A stretch of 64,000 bases of DNA from assembly GCF_014635345.1 (NCBI RefSeq), contig NZ_BMCU01000003.1:124001-188000 (forward strand), given 5' to 3'. The notes beneath the pieces were generated by a model, which searched no databases, was not told the origin of the DNA, and worked only from the letters and a program-made list of their open reading frames with translations. Origin of the DNA: Rhodococcoides trifolii. GTDB taxonomy: Bacteria > Actinomycetota > Actinomycetes > Mycobacteriales > Mycobacteriaceae. Made by a program: the position numbers and the translations under genes. Shown here in pieces: positions 43,957 through 52,781 of this stretch (its first letter is position 1; every line of letters starts with the position of its first letter).

Positions 43957-45183
43957 GTGCTCGCACCCGAACGCCGGACACGCGTCGACATCGCGGTGGC
44001 AGCCGCGATCGCGCTCGTCGTGATCATCGCTGCGGCTCTGGTGTGGTTCGGCAGCAACGCCCGCGGAACCACGTCGTCGGAAGCCGTGACACCGGCACCT
44101 AGACCTTCGGTGGCGACGTCTGTGCCGGGGACCCTTCGAGAGACCTGGCGGCGGTCCGACACCGCAGGCACCGTGCCGATGACAGCGGGCGGAACGGTGG
44201 TCTCGTCGTCCGGTAGTACCGTCGTGGGGCTCGATCCGACGTCCGGGGCCCCCTTGTGGACGTACACCCGCGACGTCGACCTCTGTTCTGTGATCGCCGC
44301 TTGGAACACAGCGGTCGCGGTCTACTCGGACGACCGCGGGTGTGGGCAGGTCACCGAACTCGACGGTTCGACCGGGGCGCGCACGGCTCAGCGTGGCAGT
44401 GATGCCGACGATGCCGTGTCGCTGTCGACCGACGGGACCTACGTGAGCTCGCGCGGCAGCACCCGGATGGAGGTCTGGCGATCCGACCTGGTGCGCACGC
44501 TCGAATACGGGCGCGTCGACGCACCCGTCAATCCCGGTGATCAACCTCGGTCGGGATGCCAACTCCTCTCGACGGCATCGAGCAGCAGCAGGGTGGCGGT
44601 GCTCGAGCAATGTCCCGGCGAGGAGGGACCCCGACTGACGACGATGAACCCGGCGCCCAAGGACAACTCGAAGCCGGAACCGTACGGCTCCACGATTCTG
44701 ACGGACGTTCCCCCGGGGGACTCCGGCGCCCGCATTCTGGCGGTCGCGGGCGACCGAATCGGGATGTATCTACCCCCGAGCGGAGGCGCGGTCGCACGGG
44801 TCGGCGTGTTCGACGGGTCCTCGAATTTCGTGACAGCGTGGCCTCTTGCGACAGCGGCCACGACGACCGGAGGCGACGGTCGCAACGTGGTCAAGACCGG
44901 GAGTGTCCTGGCGTGGTGGACCGGAGAGACCACTCTCGGTCTTGCACAGACGGATCTGGCGACGCGGTGGTCGGTCGGCGAGACGCTCGGAGCGGGCGTA
45001 CCGATGGCCGGGAAGCTTCTTGTCCCGGTTCGAGCCGGTCTCGCTGTGATCGACCCGGGCACCGGGCGCATCGAGAACACGATCATCGTGGACCGTGGGG
45101 GCTACACGGGCCCGGTCGGTCTCGCCGTTCTCGGAACCACCGTCCTCGAGCAACGCGGAACGGACCTGGTTGCGTTGGCGTGA
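43957..45183 (+). CDS. membrane-anchored PQQ/beta-propeller-like protein (Rv3212 homologue)
   Basis: 408 residues. One N-terminal TM helix (IAVAAAIALVVIIAAALVWFG) is followed by an extracytoplasmic domain with repeated short strands of the PQQ-enzyme/beta-propeller type (GGTVVSSSGSTVVGLDPTSGAPLWTYTR, AGLAVIDPGTGRIENTI). Two Cys pairs (CSVIAAWN, GCGQV, SGCQLL, EQCPGE) could form disulfides. No enzymatic motif. GTG at 43957, 11 bp after rhlE, suggests co-transcription. Confidence 0.8.
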   Translation: MLAPERRTRVDIAVAAAIALVVIIAAALVWFGSNARGTTSSEAVTPAPRPSVATSVPGTLRETWRRSDTAGTVPMTAGGTVVSSSGSTVVGLDPTSGAPLWTYTRDVDLCSVIAAWNTAVAVYSDDRGCGQVTELDGSTGARTAQRGSDADDAVSLSTDGTYVSSRGSTRMEVWRSDLVRTLEYGRVDAPVNPGDQPRSGCQLLSTASSSSRVAVLEQCPGEEGPRLTTMNPAPKDNSKPEPYGSTILTDVPPGDSGARILAVAGDRIGMYLPPSGGAVARVGVFDGSSNFVTAWPLATAATTTGGDGRNVVKTGSVLAWWTGETTLGLAQTDLATRWSVGETLGAGVPMAGKLLVPVRAGLAVIDPGTGRIENTIIVDRGGYTGPVGLAVLGTTVLEQRGTDLVALA

Positions 45184-45192
45184 GCCGCCCGT

Positions 45193-45984
45193 CTAGTCGG
45201 CGACGTACGTCTTCAGCGCCTTGCCTTTGGTCCAGTGGTCCGAAAGCTGTTTCGCCAGAGCCTGATACGCCACTGCACCTTTGTTCTTGCGCCCCGTGAG
45301 CACGGTCGCTCCCGACGCGGACGCCTCGGCGAAGCGCACCGTGCGCGGGATCGGCGGGTCGAGGACGGCGATGTCGTACCGGTCGGAGACGTCGGCCAGA
45401 ACGTCGCGGCTGTGCGTGGTGCGTGCGTCGTAGAGAGTGGGAAGCGCACCCAGCATCGTCAAACCCGGGTTCGTGATCTGCTGAACTTCGGAGACCGTCC
45501 GCAGGAGCTGACCGACGCCGCGGTGCGCCAGCGTCTCGCACTGCAGCGGTACCAGCACCGAGTCCGCGGCCGTGAGTCCGTTCAGGGTCAACACGCCGAG
45601 TGACGGTGGGCAGTCGATGATCACGACGTCGAAGTCGTCCACGATCGGCTTCAGTGCGCGGGCGAGGGTGTGTTCCCGCCCGGGCCGCATCAGCAACAAC
45701 GCCTCGGCCCCGGCAAGGTCGATGGTGGCAGGCAGCAGCTGCGCCCCCTCTCGCGTGTCGAGCAGGACGTCTGCGGCGGGAACACCGGCCGTCAACACCT
45801 CGTGCACCGACTGCTCGAGACGGTCGGGGTTGTGCCCTAGCGAGAAGGTCAGCGATCCCTGCGGGTCGAGATCCACCACCAGCACCTTGTGGCCCAGTCC
45901 CGCCAGGGCGGCACCCAGAGACGCCACGGTCGTCGTTTTGGCGACGCCGCCTTTTTGGTTGGCCACAGCCAGAATCGTCGTCAC
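45193..45984 (-). CDS. ParA/Soj-like ATPase (Rv3213c homologue)
   Basis: 263 residues. The deviant Walker A is VANQKGGVAKTTTVASL, with both signature lysines. Walker A' VVDLDPQGSLTFSLG and Walker B FDVVIIDCPPSLGVLTLN complete the ParA nucleotide site. No parB gene is adjacent, so this is an orphan ParA, possibly positioning some cellular cargo rather than the chromosome. A 53-bp gap separates it from the upstream exporter gene's end on the same strand. Confidence 0.9.
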   Translation of the reverse strand: MTTILAVANQKGGVAKTTTVASLGAALAGLGHKVLVVDLDPQGSLTFSLGHNPDRLEQSVHEVLTAGVPAADVLLDTREGAQLLPATIDLAGAEALLLMRPGREHTLARALKPIVDDFDVVIIDCPPSLGVLTLNGLTAADSVLVPLQCETLAHRGVGQLLRTVSEVQQITNPGLTMLGALPTLYDARTTHSRDVLADVSDRYDIAVLDPPIPRTVRFAEASASGATVLTGRKNKGAVAYQALAKQLSDHWTKGKALKTYVAD

Positions 45985-46037
45985 CGCGTTGATCCTTCCC
46001 CAGTTCGACTGCCGGAGCGAGGGCGACCCACACCGAG

Positions 46038-47630
46038 TCAGTGGACGACGATTGCCCGCTTTCCTACGCCCGAGTCGGTCGAAGCCTCGAACTTCTTGCG
46101 CGGCAACATGAATGCCGGGATCAAGGTGATCACGATCAGCACGAGCGCCACCATGAACGTGTTTCCGAACGCATCTGCGGCTTGGGCGAGTCCGGTCTCC
46201 CCAGCCCCGGGCGGAAGCGACGCCGCCACCTCGGGACTCTGCTGTGCGGCGATGGCGGCCGACGCCAGTTCGCGCGATTGGAGCTGATTCGTCAGCACCA
46301 CGGACATCACTGCGGTGCCGATGGAACCGGCGGCCTGCTGCACGATGTTCATGAGCGTGGACCCTCTCGCCACGGACGCGTCGTTCAGCGTCTGCAACGC
46401 CGCCGTCATGATCGGCATCATCGAGGCGCCGAGGCCGAGGCCCATCACGAACAGCGCTCCGAGCAGCAGACCATAAGAGGTGGTCGACCCCAGTTGAGTG
46501 AAGACGAACATGCCTCCCGAGATGAGCACCATGCCGGTGATCACGATCTTTCCCGGTCCGATGCGGTCGGCGAGTTGGCCGGCGATCGGCATGGACACCA
46601 TGGCGCCGAGACCCTGCGGGGCGAGCAACAGTCCCGCGGCGAGCGTGGTTTCACCCCGCACCTGGAGGAAGTAGCTCGGGAACAGTAGGCCGGCACCGAA
46701 GAACGCCACGGCGAACAGGCTCATCGCCACCACCGCGACGGTCAGGCTTCGGTTCTGGAACAGCCGCAGATCGATCAGCGGGTGCTCTGTTCGTAGGGCG
46801 TGAAACACGAAGGCAACCACCAGGATCAGGCCGACGACGGCGGGAAGTAGAACTCGTGTGGCCATGACGGTCTGGGTCTCGGGAATGGACGACACCCCGA
46901 AGAGGAAGAGGGCGAGACCCGGTGACAGCAGCAGCATTCCGACGAAGTCGAAGGACTGCGACGGTTCGGCGTTGTCCTTCGGCAGGATGATCAGGGCGGC
47001 AGCGAGGGCCAGGACTCCGATCGGCACGTTGATGAGGAAGATCCAGTGCCAACTCGCGGCGTCGATCAGCCAGCCACCCAGGATCGGACCCGCGATCGGA
47101 CCGAGAAGCATCGGAACGCCCAGGACGGCCATCAAGCGACCGATTCGTTCCGGGCCGGCGGCCCTGGTCAGGATCGTCATTCCGAGCGGCATCAACATGC
47201 CACCGCCGAAACCCTGCAGGACGCGGAAGACGATGAGCGAGGTGACATCCCACGCGAAGCTGCACAGCACGGATCCGAGAACGAACAGAACCAGAGCGAG
47301 TACGTAGAGGCGCTTGGTGCCGAAGCGATCAGCCGCCCACCCGGTGAGAGGGATGACGGTCGCGAGCGCCAAGGTGTAGCCCGTCATGGTCCACGCGACG
47401 TTGGCGTAGGACGTCTGGAACTCGTAGGCGAAAGTCGGCAGGGCCACACTGACGACAGTCACGTCGAGGATGGACATGATCGCGCCGATGACGATCACGC
47501 CGGCGATCTTCAGGACGGCCGCGTCGAGAGGCGGAGGTGCAGTCGACGAGTCGGTGATGTGCGTCGACTCGGTGCTTTTCGACGACCCGGTGCTCTTCGA
47601 GGACTCGGGGGTTTTCGACGTTTCGGTCAT
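46038..47630 (-). CDS. DHA2-family (EmrB/QacA-like) drug:H+ antiporter
   Basis: About 530 residues with 14 predicted TM helices. Motif A-like GWAADRFGTKRLYVLALVLFVLGS; motif C-like region VLGVPMLLGPIAGPILGGWLID, with the GP-rich pattern of antiporters; LDVTVVSVALPTFAYEF is the DHA2 signature in TM1. The N terminus is Ser/Thr-rich (SSKSTGSSKST). ATG at 47630 or 47636 was chosen; the longer frame upstream is non-conserved. Substrates unknown. It may contribute to intrinsic drug efflux. Confidence 0.9.
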   Translation of the reverse strand: MTETSKTPESSKSTGSSKSTESTHITDSSTAPPPLDAAVLKIAGVIVIGAIMSILDVTVVSVALPTFAYEFQTSYANVAWTMTGYTLALATVIPLTGWAADRFGTKRLYVLALVLFVLGSVLCSFAWDVTSLIVFRVLQGFGGGMLMPLGMTILTRAAGPERIGRLMAVLGVPMLLGPIAGPILGGWLIDAASWHWIFLINVPIGVLALAAALIILPKDNAEPSQSFDFVGMLLLSPGLALFLFGVSSIPETQTVMATRVLLPAVVGLILVVAFVFHALRTEHPLIDLRLFQNRSLTVAVVAMSLFAVAFFGAGLLFPSYFLQVRGETTLAAGLLLAPQGLGAMVSMPIAGQLADRIGPGKIVITGMVLISGGMFVFTQLGSTTSYGLLLGALFVMGLGLGASMMPIMTAALQTLNDASVARGSTLMNIVQQAAGSIGTAVMSVVLTNQLQSRELASAAIAAQQSPEVAASLPPGAGETGLAQAADAFGNTFMVALVLIVITLIPAFMLPRKKFEASTDSGVGKRAIVVH

Positions 47631-47800
47631 GAGCATCTCTCGTCTCGACGGAGCGGGATCGGTCGCGGGCGACGACGTGAATCGAACCCCAGATCCGCAG
47701 TCGGTGCCACCGAATATTCGCCGAATCCTACCTTCGGCGACCGACGTCACCCACTCGACCGGCGCAGACCGGCGCGCATGTCGACGTGCATCATTGCCTC

Positions 47801-48406
47801 ATGGAACGCGAGCGACGACGGCTGGTTCTGCTGCGCCACGGGGAGACCGAGTGGGCGGCCGACGGGCGCCACACCGGGATCACCGACATTCCGCTGACGC
47901 CCTACGGTGAGCGTCAGGCACGTACGGCCGGGCGGTCCATCGCCGAACTCGACTTGCACCACCCCCTCGTGATGAGCAGCCCGCGTCGGCGCGCTGCCCA
48001 CACCGCCGAGTTGGCCGGTCTGGCGATCGAGCGCACCTGGGATGCGCTCGGAGAATGGGACTACGGCGAGTACGAGGGCCTGACGACTCCCGAGATCAGA
48101 GTCCATGTTCCCCATTGGACGGTGTGGACCCACCCGTGCCCGGGGGGAGAGACGGTCGATTCTGTCTCCGCACGTGCGGACATGGTGCTGTCCGTTGCCG
48201 AGCCGGCTCTGTCGGAACGAGACGTCGTGCTCGTGGGCCACGGACACTTCTCTCGCGTGCTGATTGCCCGATGGGCCGAATTCGCGGCCACCGAGGGCAA
48301 GCGGTTCGCGCTCGATCCGGCTTCGTATTCCGTTGTCGGATACGAGCATTCGTACCACCAGGTCATCACGCACAACGTCGATTCGCGAACTCCGCGCGAG
48401 GAGTGA
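47801..48406 (+). CDS. histidine phosphatase family (Rv3214 homologue)
   Basis: 201 residues. The catalytic motif VLLRHGETEWAADGRHTG supplies RHG; SSPRRRAAHTAELAGL, EWDYGEYEGLTTPEIR and the second His motif VVLVGHGHFSRVLIARW complete the active site. The mycobacterial homologue, first annotated as a phosphoglycerate mutase (gpm2), behaves as an acid phosphatase. The substrate here is unknown. ATG at 47801 is preferred over a start 5 codons earlier by alignment of the RLVLLRHGE segment. Confidence 0.92.
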   Translation: MERERRRLVLLRHGETEWAADGRHTGITDIPLTPYGERQARTAGRSIAELDLHHPLVMSSPRRRAAHTAELAGLAIERTWDALGEWDYGEYEGLTTPEIRVHVPHWTVWTHPCPGGETVDSVSARADMVLSVAEPALSERDVVLVGHGHFSRVLIARWAEFAATEGKRFALDPASYSVVGYEHSYHQVITHNVDSRTPREE

Positions 48407-48409
48407 ACG

Positions 48410-48865
48410 TCAGTCCTGCTGGTCCTCGTCGTCGGTTGCGATGTAGTCGCGGGCAAGCCACTGCGATGCCGGAGGGCTGAACAGCAGAACGAGTATGGCG
48501 ACGACCACCACGCCGAGCAGCGAGCCCCACAGCGGCTGCTGCGAATCCGTCAGCAGTGACCACACCACCGGCAGCAGCAGCAGTTGCGCCACGACGGCGA
48601 TGGCGCGAGCCCAGCGACGACCGAGCGCGAGGGCGACACCGCCGGTGACGACGGCTCCGCCGAGTACGAGGAACCACAACGCCGTTCCGTACCCGTTGGC
48701 GGCACCCTGTTCGTGTCCGAGGAGGCTACGCACGAGCAGCACGACGGCGACACCGACTGCCGCGGATCCCTCGAGTGCGACCAAGAGCCCGGCCCACCGA
48801 ATCGGGGCGGGGACGTCGCCTCCGGGCAGACCGGTCGGCATGCCTTCGGGCAGTGTGATCGGCAC
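48410..48865 (-). CDS. conserved four-TM membrane protein (Rv3217c-like)
   Basis: About 151 residues. Helices: WAGLLVALEGSAAVGVAVVLLV, ALWFLVLGGAVVTGGVALALG, AIAVVAQLLLLPVVWSLL and WGSLLGVVVVAILVLLFSPPA, followed by the cytoplasmic tail ASQWLARDYIATDDEDQQD. Family of unknown function in this gene context. GTG at 48865 (VPITLPEGMP) or ATG at 48841 may be the start; neither has a clear SD. Confidence 0.8.
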   Translation of the reverse strand: MPITLPEGMPTGLPGGDVPAPIRWAGLLVALEGSAAVGVAVVLLVRSLLGHEQGAANGYGTALWFLVLGGAVVTGGVALALGRRWARAIAVVAQLLLLPVVWSLLTDSQQPLWGSLLGVVVVAILVLLFSPPASQWLARDYIATDDEDQQD

Positions 48866-48911
48866 CGGTCCAGGGTAGAGCAACGCGCCCCGGGCACTAG
48901 GGTGATGGTCC

Positions 48912-49868
48912 GTGCGAGCTTTGCTGATCGTGAACCCCAACGCCACGTCGACGACAGCGGGAGTCCGCGACCTCGTCGTTCACGCCCTGTCGAGCCGGGT
49001 GAAACTGTCGGTTGCGCATACCACCCACCGCGGACACGCGTCCGAACTCGCGCGTCAGGCCAGGCTGGGCGGAGTCGGCATGGTCATCGTGCACGGCGGC
49101 GACGGCACGGTCAACGAAGTTGTGAACGGTCTCCTGGGCGTGCCTGCGCCGACGTCGATGCAATCGGTCACCATCGGACCCATACCGCCGGTGGCGGTGG
49201 TTCCGGGCGGGTCGGCCAACGTGTTCGCCCGTTCCCTGGGCATCGACAATCACCCGGTCGAAGCGACGAATCAGCTGATCGATCTCATCAGGGGTCATTC
49301 GCGCAGGCGGATCGGACTCGGCCACTGCGACAAACGGTGGTTCCTGTTCAACGGCGGTCTCGGACTGGACGCGGATGTGTGCGCGGCCATCGACTCGAGT
49401 CGGAGCGGCGGGGGTCTGGTATCACCTACGCGGTACGTCAGAACAACGGTCCGAACATTCTTCCGCAACAAGAGTCGCGATCCCCGTTTGACCGTCGAGT
49501 TTCCGGACGGACGCACGGTCGACGGAATTCACTACGCATTCGTGACCAACTCGAATCCGTGGACGTTTTTCGACGAACGACCGGTGCACACGAATCCGGG
49601 CACGTCGTTCGACACCGGACTCGGCGTGTTCGCGATGACGACGACCAAGGTGCTCCCCACACTCCGCGTGGCGCGGCAGCTGCTCGTGCGGAACGGACAA
49701 CCGCACTCGAAGCACCTGCTGCGGGCGGACGACGTGGCGTCCGTGCGAATTCGGGCCACCGAACCGACCGCGCTGCAGATCGACGGCGACTACCTGGGAT
49801 TGCGAACCGATGTCGAGTTCTTCTCGGCACCCGACGCACTGGAAGTGGTAGCGCCTTCACGGTCGTGA
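48912..49868 (+). CDS. diacylglycerol/sphingosine kinase-family lipid kinase (Rv3218 homologue)
   Basis: 318 residues. LLIVNPNATSTTAG is the N-terminal strand, VIVHGGDGTVNEVVNGLLG the GGDGT nucleotide motif, and VVPGGSANVFARSLGI the second conserved loop. The C-terminal beta-sandwich contains ALQIDGDYLG. Such enzymes phosphorylate lipids at the inner membrane. The substrate is unknown. GTG start at 48912. It is divergent from the four-TM protein and upstream of whiB1, with a 280-bp regulatory gap. Confidence 0.9.
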   Translation: MRALLIVNPNATSTTAGVRDLVVHALSSRVKLSVAHTTHRGHASELARQARLGGVGMVIVHGGDGTVNEVVNGLLGVPAPTSMQSVTIGPIPPVAVVPGGSANVFARSLGIDNHPVEATNQLIDLIRGHSRRRIGLGHCDKRWFLFNGGLGLDADVCAAIDSSRSGGGLVSPTRYVRTTVRTFFRNKSRDPRLTVEFPDGRTVDGIHYAFVTNSNPWTFFDERPVHTNPGTSFDTGLGVFAMTTTKVLPTLRVARQLLVRNGQPHSKHLLRADDVASVRIRATEPTALQIDGDYLGLRTDVEFFSAPDALEVVAPSRS

Positions 49869-50047
49869 CCTGCGGCCGACCGGACCTCTCGGGTCCGTGA
49901 TCTGCGACAAACCTCGAGACTCGCAGCCGTATTGACGAGCGAAAACATCGCCGACGAGGTACAACGGAGAACGGCACAACTGCAGAAGACGATAACAAAG
50001 TGAGCTTGGCCACCGGACAGTGGCTATCTCTTGACTTCCCCACCGTT

Positions 50048-50063
50048 CGTGAAAGCATTCACA
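50048..50063 (+). promoter_or_regulatory. CRP-type cAMP receptor site upstream of whiB1
   Basis: CGTGAAAGCATTCACA matches TGTGA-N6-TCACA at 9 of 10 defined positions. It lies 87 bp before the whiB1 start codon, in the 281-bp gap 49869-50149 that contains no gene. M. tuberculosis whiB1 is controlled by its CRP (Rv3676) through such sites. The promoter elements themselves were not identified with confidence; TTGACT at 50033-50038 could be a -35. Confidence 0.8.
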
Positions 50064-50149
50064 AGTAACAGTGCGGAAACATTGAGTACGCACACATGAA
50101 CGGTTCGAAACGCAATGGCGTAGGAGTGCGCCCAGTAAGGAGTACCAGG

Positions 50150-50404
50150 ATGGATTGGCGCCACAAAGCTATCTGTCGCGACGAGGATCCGGAGCTGTTC
50201 TTCCCGGTTGGAAACAGTGGTCCCGCTCTCGCTCAGATCGCCGATGCCAAAGTTGTCTGCAATCGCTGCCCCGTCACCGCCGACTGCCTCACGTGGGCAC
50301 TCGAGTCGGGACAGGACGCCGGCGTGTGGGGCGGCATGAGCGAGGATGAGCGTCGTGCGCTGAAGCGTCGTAACGCGCGGACGCGGGCACGGTCGAGCGT
50401 CTAG
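50150..50404 (+). CDS. whiB1: WhiB1 iron-sulfur transcription factor
   Basis: 84 residues, the same length as mycobacterial WhiB1. The four cluster ligands are in HKAICRDED, VVCNRCPVTADC. The GVWGGMSEDERRALKRR turn and basic tail follow. WhiB1 is an essential, NO-sensitive [4Fe-4S] regulator that binds sigma A. ATG at 50150 has AGGAG upstream (spacing about 7). An ATG 18 codons earlier gives a non-conserved extension. A terminator follows the gene. Confidence 0.96.
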   Translation: MDWRHKAICRDEDPELFFPVGNSGPALAQIADAKVVCNRCPVTADCLTWALESGQDAGVWGGMSEDERRALKRRNARTRARSSV

Positions 50405-50424
50405 CCCACCAAGTTCGTTCACCG

Positions 50425-50454
50425 AAGCCCGGCACCGTCACGGTGTCGGGCTTT
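50425..50454. terminator. hairpin between convergent whiB1 and pdtaS
   Basis: A 13-bp stem (AAGCCCGGCACCG with one G-T wobble) around a TCA loop, followed by TTTCG. It ends 6 bp before the pdtaS stop. Confidence 0.9.
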
Positions 50455-50460
50455 CGTGTG

Positions 50461-51948
50461 TCAGGATCGGCCCGAGCGTCGTCCGAGCGGCACTCTCAAC
50501 ACCGCGTCCGTTCCGCCGCTGCGTCCGGGATGCACCCCGAGAGAACCACCGAGTTCCACATCGACGAGAGTCCGGACGATCTGAAACCCCAGGCGATCCG
50601 AACGCTCCAGGCTGAATCCCGGCGGAAGTCCCTTCCCGTCGTCGTGGACCACCACGTCCAACCACTTGGACGACCGATCTGCCTGCACCGTGACGGTGCC
50701 GTGCGCGTCTCGGTCGAAACCGTGCTCCATGGCGTTCTGCACCAATTCGGTCAGCACCATCACCAGTGGCGTCGCGCGCTCGGCGGCGAAAACGCCCAGA
50801 CTTCCGGAACGAACGACCCGGATATGGGCTGACACGGAACCGACGTCGACCATGATCGGCACCAGCCGATCGACCACTTCGTCGAGGTCGACCTCCTCGT
50901 CTACCGACATCGAGAGCATGTCGTGCACCAGGGCTATCGACGTGACACGCCGCACGGATTCGCTGAGGGCCTGGCGCGCCTCTTCGTTCTCGAGCCGTCG
51001 GGACTGCATCCGAAGCAATGCCGCAACGGTCTGAAGATTGTTCTTGACTCGATGGTGAATCTCGCGAATCGTGGCGTCCTTGCTCAGCAGGGCGCGGTCC
51101 CGTCGCTTCACCTCGGTGACGTCCCGGACCAGGACGACCGCGCCCACCGACTCGGCGCGCGGGCGCAGCGCCAGAGTCCGCAGCAAGACGGTCGCCCCGC
51201 GTGCGTCGACCTCCATGCGGTGCCCACCCACACCCGTCAGAGCCCCCCTGATGTGATCTGCCACTTCCTGGCTGTCGAACGGATCCGTGATCAGCGCTCG
51301 TGTGACCGACGCCAGGTCATGGCCGGACAGGTCCGTCGTCAAACCCATACGGTGGTATGCCGACACCGCATTGGGGCTGGCGTAGGAGACGATCCCCGTG
51401 GTGTCCAGGCGGACGAAGCCGTCGCCGGCCCGCGGGCTCGAATTCACGTCGGTCTTCTCGTCCGGAAGCGGAAACGACGCTTCGCTGATCATGCGGCACA
51501 GGTCGTCGGCGCACTCGCGGTACGCCTGCTCGAGTGGGCTCGGCGGTCGGGACGAATTCAGCGCCGTGTCACGGGTGAGGACCGCGATGACGTGTTCGCC
51601 TGCGCGGACAGGAATCGCATCGCGAGGTCCGGTGATCTCGTCGCCGGCGCGCACGATGTCCTTCGACCGCAGGCATTCGAGCACGTGCGGGTGCTCGTCG
51701 GGTGAGACGGTGGCTCCCACCATGTCCACCGGAATGGCCGTCGGCGCCGTGGTGGGCCGGCACTGAGCAACGCACAGGACCGGGACGTTGTCCCGGCTGT
51801 CGATGTCGTCGACCCCGACCCAGAGCAGAACGTCGGCGAAGGACAGGTCGGCGAGCAGTTGCCACTCCCCCACGACCCGTTGCAGATGGTCTACCGCCTC
51901 GCCGGGCAGATCGGTGTGCTCGGCCAGTAGATCGCTCAGTGTGGACAC
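50461..51948 (-). CDS. pdtaS: PdtaS sensor histidine kinase
   Basis: 495 residues, soluble. GAF-like domain ~1-150, PAS ~165-280 (GFVRLDTTGIVSYASPNAVSAYHRMG), HisKA_2 dimerisation helix with the phosphorylatable His in REIHHRVKNNLQTVAALLRMQSRRL, and HATPase with VLTELVQNAMEHGF and VVHDDGKGLPPGF. This is the PdtaS architecture; its partner PdtaR is an ANTAR RNA-binding antiterminator and is not encoded in this window. GTG start at 51948. It is convergent with whiB1. Confidence 0.94.
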   Translation of the reverse strand: MSTLSDLLAEHTDLPGEAVDHLQRVVGEWQLLADLSFADVLLWVGVDDIDSRDNVPVLCVAQCRPTTAPTAIPVDMVGATVSPDEHPHVLECLRSKDIVRAGDEITGPRDAIPVRAGEHVIAVLTRDTALNSSRPPSPLEQAYRECADDLCRMISEASFPLPDEKTDVNSSPRAGDGFVRLDTTGIVSYASPNAVSAYHRMGLTTDLSGHDLASVTRALITDPFDSQEVADHIRGALTGVGGHRMEVDARGATVLLRTLALRPRAESVGAVVLVRDVTEVKRRDRALLSKDATIREIHHRVKNNLQTVAALLRMQSRRLENEEARQALSESVRRVTSIALVHDMLSMSVDEEVDLDEVVDRLVPIMVDVGSVSAHIRVVRSGSLGVFAAERATPLVMVLTELVQNAMEHGFDRDAHGTVTVQADRSSKWLDVVVHDDGKGLPPGFSLERSDRLGFQIVRTLVDVELGGSLGVHPGRSGGTDAVLRVPLGRRSGRS

Positions 51949-51979
51949 GAGACACCACGACGGACCGAAGGCGGGCGGG

Positions 51980-52195
51980 TCAGGAGATGACCGCGATCAG
52001 ATCGCCGGACTGGATGACGTCACCGACGGTCACCCCGACGGAGGTCACGGTTCCGGCGCTCTCGGCCAGCACGGGGATCTCCATCTTCATCGATTCCAGC
52101 ACGACCAGTGTGTCCCCTTCGGACACCTGATCTCCCTCGGCGACCACGATCTGGAAGACGGTCGACACCATCTCCGCTCGTACGTCTTCCGCCAT
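51980..52195 (-). CDS. biotin/lipoyl attachment-domain protein (TB7.3-like)
   Basis: 71 residues, a single swinging-arm domain. VVLESMKMEIPVLAESAG contains the MKM biotinylation motif; the flanking GDQVSEGDTLVV and GDVIQSGDLIAVI complete the fold. The mycobacterial counterpart Rv3221c (TB7.3) is a free-standing biotinylated protein. The carboxylase it may serve is not in the window. ATG at 52195 has GGAGGGA upstream. Position next to pdtaS is conserved. Confidence 0.93.
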   Translation of the reverse strand: MAEDVRAEMVSTVFQIVVAEGDQVSEGDTLVVLESMKMEIPVLAESAGTVTSVGVTVGDVIQSGDLIAVIS

Positions 52196-52340
52196 CGACA
52201 ATCCCTCCGTCTGCGGTCGGACCGGCTGCTGCCACCGGCCGCGAGTGGGTACAGCCAACCACACGTGAAAGACTGTGTGGCAACGGTCGACCGGTAGGCC
52301 GAAGTCCGGTCGGAAAACGAGCAGGAGAGGAGAAGCAATC

Positions 52341-52415
52341 ATGGGTAAGCGGGGACGCAAGAAGCGCGCACGCAAGGGCAACAAGGCGAATCACGGCAAG
52401 AGGCCGAACAGCTGA
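52341..52415 (+). CDS. 50S ribosomal protein bL37 (24 residues)
   Basis: A 24-codon gene between the biotinyl protein and rshA. Its product starts MGKRGRKKR and ends ANHGKRPNS, with 13 Lys/Arg residues, matching the actinobacterial ribosomal microprotein bL37 first recognised in mycobacterial ribosome structures. AGGAGAGGAG lies about 8 nt before the ATG, and a strong terminator follows 18 nt after the stop, so it is a complete transcription unit. Identification is from memory of the family's sequence. Confidence 0.85.
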   Translation: MGKRGRKKRARKGNKANHGKRPNS

Positions 52416-52433
52416 GACGCTCGCGCAACACGA

Positions 52434-52462
52434 AGGGCCGGGACGCACTGCGTCCCGGCCCT
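52434..52462. terminator. terminator after bL37, shared with convergent rshA
   Basis: A perfect 13-bp stem (AGGGCCGGGACGC and complement) with a 3-nt loop ACT, followed on the plus strand by CGTTGTCTT. Confidence 0.9.
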
Positions 52463-52505
52463 CGTTGTCTTCTCTCGCGAAGAACGACGTCGGCGTCGAA
52501 CAGAC

Positions 52506-52781
52506 TCAGCGTCCGTCGTCGACGATCGTGACCGTCCTACGAATCTCGATGGTCAGACGTTCACGCAAGCCCTCCGGCGCACGTTCGCCTCCGCACTTGC
52601 GACCGATCAGCGATTTGATCTTCTCTTCGATCCCGTACGCCTCGAGGCAGGGACCACAATGGTCCAGGTGTTTCTGCACCCGCACCCGTGACGCTTCGTC
52701 GCACTCGTTGTCCAGCAGGGTCCACACGTCGGCGATCACCGCCGAGCAATCCAGATCTTCGAACTCGTTCTCGCCGCTCAC
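52506..52781 (-). CDS. rshA: anti-sigma factor RshA (zinc-containing, SigH-specific)
   Basis: 91 residues. The ZAS motif HLDHCGPC (HxxxCxxC) and preceding [11 protein letters not shown] form the redox-sensitive zinc site. A further Cys lies at CSAVIAD and another in RKCGGERAP. RshA holds SigH inactive until thiol oxidation releases zinc. ATG at 52781 overlaps the sigH stop (ATGA), which keeps the two proteins in balance. Confidence 0.95.
   Translation of the reverse strand: MSGENEFEDLDCSAVIADVWTLLDNECDEASRVRVQKHLDHCGPCLEAYGIEEKIKSLIGRKCGGERAPEGLRERLTIEIRRTVTIVDDGR

Noticed and set aside
45193..45984. Plasmid or chromosome partition locus (parABS)
   Set aside because: Only a ParA-like gene is present, with no parB and no parS-like repeats, and the neighbours are chromosomal housekeeping genes.
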